A stretch of 10,348 bases of DNA, taken from contig NZ_UGJJ01000006.1 in assembly GCF_900451175.1 (NCBI RefSeq), positions 1-10,348 on the forward strand, given 5' to 3'. Positions within the stretch are counted from its first letter, which is position 1, and every line of letters starts with the position of its first letter. The stretch is from Kingella potus (GTDB taxonomy: Bacteria > Pseudomonadota > Gammaproteobacteria > Burkholderiales > Neisseriaceae). Below, piece by piece: positions 1-5,495 of this stretch. Both the position numbers and the translations under genes were made by a program. The notes beneath the pieces were generated by a model. It saw only the letters and a program-made list of their open reading frames with translations. It did not search any database and was not told the origin of the DNA.

Positions 1-552
1 TGTCGTGGCACGGCATGAGCCGCCGCGACATTGCCTATCTGCCGCAGCAGGCCGACATCGACCGCAGCCAGCCGATGACGGTGTTCGAGCTGGCTGCGAT
101 GGGGCTGTGGTATGAAATCGGCTTTTTCGGCCGGGTCAGTGCGGCGCAGAAAGAGCGCGTGATGCACGCGCTGCGGCGGGTGGAGATGGACGGGGCGGCC
201 GACCGGCAGATTGCCCATTTGTCCAACGGCCAGTTCCAGCGCGTGCTGTTTGCGCGGATGCTGGCGCAGGATGCCAAATTCCTGCTGCTCGACGAGCCTT
301 TCAACGCGGTGGACGCGCAAAACGACCTACGCGCTTTTGGACGTGCTGCGCCGCTGCAACGGCGACAAACAGGCCGTTATCGCCGTGCTGCACGACTACG
401 AACAGGTGCGCGCCTATTTTCCCAACACGCTGCTGATTGCGCGGGAAAAAATCATGGCGGGCAAAACGGAGGAAGTGCTGACCGAAAGCTGCCTGCAACA
501 GGCCGCCGCCGCCATGCAGAAGCACGATTATCCGCAATGGTGTGCCGCATAA
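1..552 (+). CDS. znuC: ZnuC zinc ABC transporter ATPase, 3' part, frameshifted (left copy)
   Basis: This is the C-terminal two thirds of the ATP-binding subunit of a high-affinity zinc importer, which acts on the cytoplasmic side of the inner membrane and powers ZnuB. The 5' end with Walker A lies outside the window. Visible in order are the Q-loop (YLPQQADID), the signature motif as LSNGQFQRV, Walker B (FLLLDEP) and, after the frame change, the H-loop (AVLHDYEQV). A run of four A at 319-322, where the right copy has three, shifts the frame just after Walker B; the gene then continues in another frame to TAA at 550-552. The intact right copy shows that this is an extra base in the sequence, not a natural truncation. 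A DUS-pair terminator follows directly. Confidence 0.85.
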
Positions 553-559
553 ACATTTC

Positions 560-589
560 AGGCCGTCTGAAAACGGTTTCAGACGGCCT
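560..589 (+). terminator. DUS-pair hairpin terminator after znuC
   Basis: AGGCCGTCTGAAA at 560-572 pairs with TTTCAGACGGCCT at 577-589 around a four-base loop, making a 13-bp stem. Each half contains a full 12-base neisserial uptake sequence. Inverted DUS pairs just after stop codons commonly act as terminators in Neisseria. No long T-run follows, so efficiency is uncertain. It separates znuC from the downstream secreted gene. Confidence 0.75.
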
Positions 590-653
590 TCTTCCCGCTG
601 CAAAGTGTCCATGCGGAGTGTTGTCCGCCCTCCCCGATAAAAAGGAAAGCATC

Positions 654-1202
654 ATGAAAAAATCCGTCCTTCTGTTTGCCGCATTCTTTGCCTGTGCCGC
701 CGCCCATGCCGACGGCGGGAAAAGCAGCGCGCAAGCCGCTGAAAAAAACGTTTCCGGGCAGCATGGGGCAGCCAGTGCAGTTTCGCAGGCGCAGGATGCC
801 GTCCGCCGATACCAAAAGAGCGAAGGCGCAGGCTCACGCGAAATCCTCTCCGAGGAGGCCAAGCTCGCCCCGAGGGAGAGAATCACCGGCATCGTGCGTT
901 TCACGGCGGGCAGAACCTACAACATCGCCGGCCGCTGCGGCTCGGGCTGCGGCAATATGTCTCTCAAACTGTACGACAGCGGCGTATATCTCGACCTGAT
1001 CGACGAAGACAGCATCAACGGCCTGCTGGTCAAGCAAGACCCGCGCACGACCAAAGAACCGGAATTGTCCTGGAAGGCGGAAAAAAACGGCCGCTACACC
1101 GCCGTGCTGACGATGAAGGAATGCGCCGCCGCTTCCTGTGCCGCCGCCCTGCAAATCTTTGAAGGCACAAAAGCCTTGTACAGTAGGCATCCGTATTCGT
1201 AA
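654..1202 (+). CDS. Secreted protein of unknown function with four mature cysteines (left copy)
   Basis: I do not recognise a named family. The start at 654 is supported by AAGGAA at 642-647. The first 19 residues form a signal peptide (MKK, a hydrophobic core, then AHA before Asp20), so export to the periplasm is expected. A polar linker follows to about residue 75, then a compact domain. Its features are FTAGRTYNI near 83-91, Cys95 and Cys99 in a CGSGC motif, LYDSG near 106-110, and Cys157 and Cys162. The pattern of a glycine-aromatic strand, LYD and a late GRYTAVL strand loosely resembles bacterial pre-peptidase C-terminal (PPC) beta domains; this is inference. The gene sits between znuC and znuB and is bracketed by DUS hairpins. 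Three one-base deletions near the end (about 1170, 1182, 1199) give a tail ending in HPYS that differs from the right copy. Confidence 0.8.
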   Translation: MKKSVLLFAAFFACAAAHADGGKSSAQAAEKNVSGQHGAASAVSQAQDAVRRYQKSEGAGSREILSEEAKLAPRERITGIVRFTAGRTYNIAGRCGSGCGNMSLKLYDSGVYLDLIDEDSINGLLVKQDPRTTKEPELSWKAEKNGRYTAVLTMKECAAASCAAALQIFEGTKALYSRHPYS

Positions 1203-1205
1203 CCG

Positions 1206-1248
1206 CGTTTTCAGACGGCCTCAACCGCAGCGAGGCCGTCTGAAAACG
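1206..1248 (+). terminator. DUS-pair hairpin after the secreted gene (left copy)
   Basis: CGTTTTCAGACGGCCTC at 1206-1222 pairs with GAGGCCGTCTGAAAACG at 1232-1248, a 17-bp stem that starts four bases past the stop codon. It contains two head-to-head uptake sequences. The right copy has two more bases in the loop. It probably ends transcription of the secreted gene and, with the hairpin at 560-589, isolates that gene from znuC and znuB. Confidence 0.75.
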
Positions 1249-1317
1249 TTTGCGGCAGCCCGTCCGCCGCCCGCTCTTTATTCCCGCAAACGGAAGCACA
1301 GGCGGCCGCGCATCCAA

Positions 1318-1329
1318 AGGCCGTCTGAA
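1318..1329 (+). other. Single DNA uptake sequence (AG-DUS)
   Basis: A perfect AGGCCGTCTGAA lies 20 bases before the znuB start. It has no inverted partner close by, so it is more likely an uptake signal than a terminator. The 1249-1349 spacer otherwise holds a 9-bp inverted repeat (CGTTTGCGG at 1247-1255 and CCGCAAACG at 1284-1292) and no convincing promoter. Confidence 0.85.
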
Positions 1330-1349
1330 AACAAAAAGCACAAGCAAAT

Positions 1350-2217
1350 ATGACTATCTCTTTATACGAATGGCTGATTGAGCCGTTTGCCGAGTTGACT
1401 TCATGCGCTACGCGCTGGCTCGGTGGTGTTCCTTGCCCTGAGTGCCGCGCCGGTGGGCGTGTTTCTCGTGATGCGGCGCATGAGCCTGGTGGGCGACGCG
1501 CTGGGACACGCCGTCTGCCCGGAGCGGCGGTGGGCTATATGCTCGGCGGCCTGAGCCTGCCGGCGATGAGCCGGGCGGTTTTGCCGCCGCATGGTGATGG
1601 CATGCTGGCCGGCGGTGAGCCGTTTACCGACTTGAAGGAAGACGCGAATTTCGCCGCCTTCTACTGAGCAGCCTTGCCGTCGGCGTGCTGCTGGTGAGCA
1701 TGGGCGGCAGCAACATCGACCTGCTGCACCTTTGTTCGGCTCGATACTCGCCGTGGATCTGCCCGCGCTGACGCTGGTGGCCGCCGTTGCCAGCATCACG
1801 ATTGTTACGCTGGCGGTTATCTACCGTCCGCTGCTGCTGGAAAGCATAGACCCGCTGTTTTTAAAGGCGGTAAACGGCAAAGGCGGGCTGTGGCACCTGA
1901 TTTTCCTCGTACTGGTGGTGATGAACCTGGTGTCCGGTTTTCAGGCCTTGGGTACGCTGATGGCCGTCGGCCTGATGATGATACCGGCCATCACCGCCCG
2001 GCTGTGGGTGCGCGGCATGGGCGGGCAGATACTGCTTGCCGTGCTGTTTGCCTCCTGTGCGGGCTGTTCGGACTGCTGTTTTCCTATCATGTGGAAATCC
2101 CCTCCGCCCTCGATTATTCTTTTTTGCGGCGGCTGGTACGCCTTTTCGGTGCTGTTCGGCAGCGAAGGCGGCCTGCTGGCCAAATGGCTGCGCGGCAGCC
2201 GCCACAAAACATTCTAA
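1350..2217 (+). CDS. znuB: ZnuB zinc ABC transporter permease, multiply frameshifted (left copy)
   Basis: This is the membrane subunit of the zinc importer (ABC-3 permease family). It starts MTISLYEWLIEPF at 1350 with only an A-rich leader and no clear ribosome binding site. Compared with the right copy it lacks 15 bases at scattered sites, all one-base losses (for example at about 1394, 1424, 1514, 1570-1625, 1667, 1731, 2051 and 2116). The frame is therefore lost soon after residue 15 and recovered only in pieces, of which 1732-2050 is the longest. At about 1828 this copy (CGTCCGC) is the correct one, giving IYRPLLLESIDPLF. The combined consensus is a 293-residue, strongly hydrophobic protein containing MRRMSLVGDALGHAVLPG near residues 42-59, typical of the family. 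Confidence 0.85.
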
Positions 2218-2236
2218 CCACCGCGGCGGCTTTTTT
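2197..2236 (+). terminator. Possible weak hairpin at the znuB-znuA junction
   Basis: AGCCGCC at 2197-2203, inside the end of znuB, can pair with GGCGGCT at 2225-2231, and six T follow at 2231-2236. The stem has only seven pairs and the loop is about 21 bases, so it may be a partial terminator or chance. znuA starts 38 bases downstream with its own ribosome binding site (AAAGGA, 2263-2268). Confidence 0.3.
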
Positions 2237-2273
2237 ACTGCCGCATTTTTCCAGCAAAGCAGAAAGGACAACT

Positions 2274-3196
2274 ATGAAACATTGGAAACCCGCCTTCGCC
2301 GCCCTGATTTTGGCCGGCGTGGTACAGGCCGAGCCTTTAAACGTCGTCAGCAGCTTCAGCATACTCGGCGACGTGGCCAAACAGGTCGGCGGCGACAAGT
2401 GGCCGTAACCAGCCTGATTGGCGCGGATCAGGATCTGCACGTTTACCGCCTCAACAGCGGCGACATCAAAAAAATCCGCTCCGCCAACTCGTGCTGCTCA
2501 ACGGCCTCGGTTTGGAATCCGGCGAACTGACCGCGCCGTCAAGCAGAGCAAAATCCCCTATGCCGAAGCTGCCGCCGGCATCAAAGCCATCGAAGCCGAC
2601 CACGATCACGATCACGACCACCACGAACACGGCCATGACCACGATCACGGCCACGAACACCACCACCACCACGGAAATACGACCCGCACGTATGGAGCGA
2701 TCCCTCGCTGATGCAGAAATATGCCGCCAATGTTGCCGAAGCCTTCATCAAAGCCGATCCGCAAAACAAAGCCTATTACAGCCAGCGTCTGCAAAGCTAC
2801 GGCAAAGAGCTGCAACAGCTCGACACCTATGCCAAAGGCCGCTTTGATGCCGTGCCCGCCGCCCGCCGCAAAGTGCTGACCGGTCACGAAGCCTTCGGCT
2901 ATATGGGCCGCCGCTACAACATCAAATTCTACGCGCCGCAGGGCATCAGCACCGAAGCCGAGCCCTCCGCCAAACAGGTTGCCGCCCTTATCCGCCAGGT
3001 AAAACAGGAAGGCATCAAAGCCGTGTTTGCCGAAAACATCAAAGACTCGCGGATGATCGAACGCATCGCCAAAGAATCCGGCAGCAAAGTCGGCGGCAAG
3101 CTCTACTCCGACGCACTGAGCAAAACCCCGCCCGCCGACACCTATACCGGCATGATGCGCCACAATATCGACTCGCTGGCCAACGCCATGAAATAA
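2274..3196 (+). CDS. znuA: ZnuA periplasmic zinc-binding protein, frameshifted (left copy)
   Basis: This is the substrate-binding subunit of the zinc importer, exported to the periplasm. AAAGGA at 2263-2268 sets the start. A signal peptide ends at about Ala19 (VQA). Consensus zinc ligands are His56 (DLHVY), His140 (DPHVW), His206 (TGHEAF) and probably Asp281, as in the cluster A-I family; a histidine-rich loop lies at 111-134. Four one-base deletions break this copy: in GACAAGTGG near 2398, GCCAACTCG near 2486, CTGACCGCG near 2530 and CGGAAATAC near 2675. At about 2515 this copy (GGAATCC) is the correct one and the right arm is not. From the DPHVW region onward it reads in frame to TAA at 3194-3196. 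The combined protein is 308 aa. Confidence 0.88.
2601..2672 (+). repeat. Histidine-rich loop of ZnuA (coding low-complexity tract)
   Basis: This tract of His codons alternating with Asp, Glu and Gly encodes ZnuA residues 111-134, with 15 histidines in 24 residues and a final run of five. It lies between the first lobe and the DPHVW ligand. Such loops in ZnuA proteins bind extra zinc and are thought to sense or deliver it. The tract is identical in both arms (right copy 7640-7711). Confidence 0.9.
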
Positions 3197-3210
3197 GCCC
3201 GCGCGCCATC

Positions 3211-3259
3211 GCAGAGGCCGTCTGAAAACGCGCAATCCGTGTTTTCAGACGGCCTCTGC
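3211..3259 (+). terminator. Strong DUS-pair terminator after znuA
   Basis: Bases 3211-3229 (GCAGAGG..CTGAAAAC) pair with 3241-3259 across an 11-base loop, a 19-bp stem containing two uptake sequences. The right copy has one more G at the base and forms 21 pairs. It lies 14 bases after the znuA stop and separates the zinc genes from the metN promoter. Confidence 0.85.
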
Positions 3260-3301
3260 CGCCCGGGTGCGGCGCAACGCCCGCGCACACGGCTCCGGCG
3301 T

Positions 3302-3330
3302 TTGACATTTTCCACCGCTTGCCGTTTAAT
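3302..3330 (+). promoter_or_regulatory. Sigma70-type promoter for metN-metI
   Basis: TTGACA at 3302-3307 is a perfect -35. A 17-base spacer leads to TTTAAT at 3325-3330, matching TATAAT at five of six positions. It lies between the znuA terminator and metN, with a leader of about 60 bases before the ATG at 3396. It is identical in the right arm. This is the best promoter I can see in the window. Confidence 0.7.
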
Positions 3331-3349
3331 CGCGCCCGCAAACCACACC

Positions 3350-3381
3350 GCCCGCTGTGCCGCACATCGGGCTTTGTTTTT
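3350..3381 (+). promoter_or_regulatory. Terminator-like hairpin in the metN leader (possible attenuator)
   Basis: GCCCG (3350-3354) pairs with CGGGC (3368-3372) and TGTG (3356-3359) with CACA (3363-3366), around a CCG loop and one C-T mismatch. TTTG and a run of five T follow (six T in the right copy). This is the form of an intrinsic terminator, but it lies between the promoter and the metN start, where it would end transcription before the gene. No leader peptide is visible, since the hairpin begins only about 13 bases past the expected transcription start. TTTGT and ACAAA around the T-run could form a small competing stem. Confidence 0.45.
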
Positions 3382-3395
3382 AGACAAACCGCATC

Positions 3396-4130
3396 ATGAT
3401 CATCCTCGACCAAGTCTCCAAACACTATCAAAACCGCGACAAAACATCGTTTGCCGCCGTTCATCCACCAGCCTCGAAATCCGCGAAGGCGAAATTTTCG
3501 GCCTGATGGGCTATTCCGGCGCGGGAAAATCCACCCTGCTGCGCCTGATCAACCTGCTGGAACGCCCCGATACCGGCCGGGTACTGGTCGGCGGCAGGAA
3601 CTGACCGCCATGAGTGCCGACGAATTGAGAAAAGCCCGCCAAAACATCGGCATGGTATTCCAACAGTTCAACCTGCTCGCCAACCGCACCGTGGCCGGCA
3701 ACGTCGCCTTCCCGCTGGAAATTGCCGGATGGCCGTCTGAAAAACCGCCGAACGGGTATACCAATGCCTTGAATCGTCGGCCTTGCCGACCGCGCCGCCA
3801 CTATCCCGCCCAACTTTCCGGCGGGCAGAAACAGCGCGTCGGCATCGCCCGCGCCCTCGCGCCGAACCCGAAAGTCATCCTCGCAGACGAACCCACCTCC
3901 GCCCTCGATCCCTCCACACCCGCAGCGTGCTCGAATGCCTCGAAGACATCAACCGCCGCTTCAACGTAACCATCGTCATCGTAACCCACGAAATGAGCGT
4001 CATCCGCCGCCTGTGCCGCCGCGCCGCCCTGCTCGACCAAGGCCGCCTGCTGGAAGTGGCCTGCGTGGAAAACCGCCAAATACACGCCGAAACCGCCATC
4101 GGCCGCGAACTCGTCTCGGAGGAACTGTGA
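3396..4130 (+). CDS. metN: MetN methionine ABC importer ATPase, frameshifted (left copy)
   Basis: This is the ATP-binding subunit of the methionine importer. It starts MIILDQVSKHY at 3396. Walker A (GYSGAGKST, residues 39-47), the Q-loop (VFQQFN, Gln90), signature LSGGQKQR (142-149), Walker B (VILADEP) and the switch histidine (VTHEM, His200) are all present in the combined sequence. This copy has six one-base deletions: near 3466, 3594, 3745, 3774, 3799 and 3917. At 3865 (CTCGCGCC) it is correct, giving RALAPNPKV, where the right copy is shifted. It ends EEL then TGA at 4128-4130. At 246 residues it is about 100 shorter than E. coli MetN and lacks the C-terminal methionine-sensing domain. 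The stop overlaps the metI start. Confidence 0.87.
3730..3741 (+). other. Near-perfect DUS inside metN coding sequence
   Basis: TGGCCGTCTGAA matches the AG-DUS at 11 of 12 positions, with an intact GCCGTCTGAA core. In frame it encodes Trp-Pro-Ser-Glu of the GWPSEK segment of MetN (about residues 112-117). Uptake sequences within genes are less common than intergenic pairs. Confidence 0.7.
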
Positions 4131-4798
4131 ACGCCAACGCCCTGGAAAACCTGCAACGCCTGCTGCCCGAATTTTACAAAGCCATCGGGCAGACCCTGAT
4201 TATGGTCGGCGTATCAGCCGCTGTTGCCATCGTATCGGCGGCGCACTCGGCATCTGGCTGTTTGCCTCCGCCCCCGCCAGGTGTTCGCCCGCCCAGGCCT
4301 CAACCGCACGGTAAGCTGGCTGGTGAGCTTTATGCGCGCCTTCCCCTTCGTCATCCTGATGATTGTGCTGATGCCGCTCACCCGCGCCATCGTCGGCACC
4401 TCCTTCGGCCCCCTGGCCGCCTCCGTATCGCTTTCCATCGCCGCCTCCTTCTACTTCGCCCGCCTGGTCGAACAAAACCTCAACGAAGTGCCCAAAGGCG
4501 TAATCGAAGCCGCGCAGGCCATGGGGGCGAAGCCGCTGACCATCGTCTTCAAAGTATTGGTGAACGAAGCCCGCGCCGGCCTGATTCTGAGCATCACCAT
4601 CCTGCTGATCGCCATCCTCGGCGAAAGCGCGGCCGCCGGCCTGATCGGCGGCGGCGGCATCGGCGACTTGGGCATCCGCTACGGCCACCAGCGTTATATG
4701 CCCGACGTAATGGCCGAAGTCGTCGCCCTGCTCAGCCTGATCGTCATCGTCATCCAAAGCGCGGGCAACTATCTTTCCGCCAAGCAGACAAACGCTAG
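4127..4798 (+). CDS. metI: MetI methionine ABC importer permease, frameshifted (left copy)
   Basis: This is the membrane subunit partnering MetN. It begins with GTG at 4127, overlapping the metN stop, which indicates translational coupling (VNANALENLQRLLPEF). Several membrane helices are evident, and the cytoplasmic coupling loop reads EAAQAMGAKPLTIVFKV near residues 128-144, typical of MetI. One-base losses at about 4233 (CGTATCGG), 4275 (CCCGCCAG) and 4782 (GCCAAGCAG) break this copy. It is the correct one at 4311 (CTCAACCGC), 4331 (AGCTTTATG) and 4520 (GCGCAGGCC). With the third loss repaired it ends AKADKR and TAG at 4796-4798; as written the frame runs on to about 4865. The combined length is 224 aa. 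No metQ follows. Confidence 0.85.
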   Translation: MNANALENLQRLLPEFYKAIGQTLIMVGVSAAVAIVSAAHSASGCLPPPPPGVRPPRPQPHGKLAGELYARLPLRHPDDCADAAHPRHRRHLLRPPGRLRIAFHRRLLLLRPPGRTKPQRSAQRRNRSRAGHGGEAADHRLQSIGERSPRRPDSEHHHPADRHPRRKRGRRPDRRRRHRRLGHPLRPPALYARRNGRSRRPAQPDRHRHPKRGQLSFRQADKR

Positions 4799-4846
4799 GC
4801 AGCCCACGCGTTCCATTCCTTTCTACGCAGTCGGGGGAGGGGATAC

Positions 4847-4901
4847 AAAACATGAGGCCGTCTGAAAACCGCAATACGTTTTTCAGACGGCCTCATGTTT
4901 T
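4847..4901 (+). terminator. Strong bidirectional DUS-pair terminator after metI
   Basis: Bases 4847-4868 (AAAACATGAGG..CTGAAAA) pair with 4880-4901, a 22-bp stem around an 11-base loop. It has A-tracts on one side and T-tracts on the other, so it could stop transcription in both directions. Two perfect uptake sequences are included (4855-4866 and 4882-4893). It starts 48 bases after the corrected metI stop. Confidence 0.88.
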
Positions 4902-4930
4902 CCTAATCAGCCAAAGCCGCCGTCCGCAGA

Positions 4931-5027
4931 GAACGCGTGCGCCGCTCGGGCGGCACACCCTACCCGAACTGCCGAACTGCCGTGCGGAATCCTCCGTAGG
5001 GTGTGTGGCGCAGCCACGCACGCGTTC
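4931..5027. repeat. Neisserial intergenic inverted repeat, GTAGGGTGTG type (left copy)
   Basis: GAACGCGTGCG..CACACCCTAC at 4931-4963 and its imperfect reverse complement GTAGGGTGTG..CACGCGTTC at 4996-5027 flank about 32 bases. The outer and inner ends match closely; only the middle differs (CCGCTCGGGCGG against GGCGCAGCC). GTAGGGTGTG units of this kind are familiar to me from Neisseria intergenic DNA. No coding sequence is supported in 4902-5107. The remaining content is a perfect DUS at 5039-5050 and GC-rich repeat sequence. Confidence 0.65.
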
Positions 5028-5038
5028 CCGCGATACAG

Positions 5039-5050
5039 AGGCCGTCTGAA
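5039..5050 (+). other. DNA uptake sequence (AG-DUS)
   Basis: A perfect AGGCCGTCTGAA. Its reverse complement at 5242-5253 is its palindromic partner, so the two face each other across the central element. Confidence 0.85.
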
Positions 5051-5078
5051 AACCGCAAAAGCAGCCGCAAACCCGCGC

Positions 5079-5214
5079 TCCCTCCCCTGCGCCCGCGCGG
5101 GGGAGGGCCGGGGAGGGCGGCGGTCGCAGAGCCGCTTTGCCGCTGCGCCGGCAAATGCCGGACAAGCAGCCAAAGCCCCCCCTGACCCTCCCCCGCGCGG
5201 GCGCAGGGAGGGAG
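5079..5214. repeat. Central GC-rich imperfect inverted repeat (palindrome turning point)
   Basis: CTCCCTCCC..CGCGGGGGAGGG at 5079-5107 faces its complement at 5186-5214 across 78 bases. Inside the spacer the pairing continues only loosely for about 16 bases on each side, and here the two sides differ by base changes (for example CCGGGGAGGG against TCAGGGGGGG). Elsewhere the arms differ only by length changes. The middle also holds CCGGCAAATGCCGG at about 5152-5165, a 6-bp hairpin. This looks like a natural neisserial intergenic repeat at which the larger palindrome turns. Confidence 0.6.
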
Positions 5215-5241
5215 CGCGGGTTTGCGGCTGCTTTTGCGGTT

Positions 5242-5253
5242 TTCAGACGGCCT
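5242..5253 (-). other. DNA uptake sequence (AG-DUS)
   Basis: Perfect TTCAGACGGCCT, the mirror of 5039-5050. Confidence 0.85.
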
Positions 5254-5265
5254 CTGTATCGCGGG

Positions 5266-5361
5266 GAACGCGTGCGTGGCTGCGCCACACACCCTACGGA
5301 GGATTCCGCACGCAGTTCGGCAGTTCGGGTAGGGTGTGCCGCCCGAGCGGCGCACGCGTTC
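5266..5361. repeat. Neisserial intergenic inverted repeat, GTAGGGTGTG type (right copy)
   Basis: Mirror of 4931-5027: the units are at 5266-5297 and 5329-5361. The segment between them is one base shorter than on the left (GCACGCAGTTC against GCACGGCAGTTC when both are read on this strand), one of the few places where the left arm is longer. No gene is supported in 5215-5390. Confidence 0.65.
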
Positions 5362-5390
5362 TCTGCGGACGGCGGCTTTGGCTGATTAGG

Positions 5391-5447
5391 AAAACATGAG
5401 GGCCGTCTGAAAAACGTATTGCGGTTTTCAGACGGCCTCATGTTTTT
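5391..5447 (-). terminator. Strong bidirectional DUS-pair terminator after metI (right copy)
   Basis: Same hairpin as 4847-4901. One uptake sequence here has an extra G (GAGGGCCGTCTGAA near 5398-5411) that would bulge the stem. The left copy pairs perfectly, so the extra base is probably an error. Confidence 0.85.
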
Positions 5448-5495
5448 GTATCCCCTCCCCCGACTGCGTAGAAAGGAATGGAACGCGTGGGCTGC

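Larger units (their letters stand above)
1..5107. repeat. Left arm of a ~5.1 kb inverted repeat
   Basis: This arm is the reverse complement of 5186-10339. Base 1 pairs with 10339 and base 5107 with 5186, and I followed the pairing through every gene and spacer between. The arm is 47 bases shorter than its partner because it carries many one-base deletions, nearly all in runs of two to six identical bases. It holds znuC (3' part), an unknown secreted gene, znuB, znuA, metN and metI on the + strand. No transposase, integrase or terminal repeat of an insertion sequence is present, so it is not an obvious transposon end. Confidence 0.97.

Noticed and set aside
1350..2217. Gene decay of the left znuB as a true pseudogene
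   Set aside because: All changes are one-base length differences at a density that also affects spacers and terminators, with no stop-making substitutions; sequencing error explains them better.
3197..3395. A Zur or methionine riboswitch element before metN
   Set aside because: I found no AT-rich Zur palindrome and the leader is too short for a SAM riboswitch; only the simple hairpin is supported.
5108..5185. A leftover long-read hairpin adapter in the centre
   Set aside because: The centre is GC-rich neisserial-looking DNA and does not contain the TCTCTC/GTTGTTG type sequence of a SMRTbell adapter, so a simple untrimmed adapter is not supported; fold-back without adapter remains possible.
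5001..5399. Long open frames across the central repeats in several frames
   Set aside because: The region is GC-rich and repetitive, the frames mirror each other through the palindrome, and none has a ribosome binding site or recognisable protein features.
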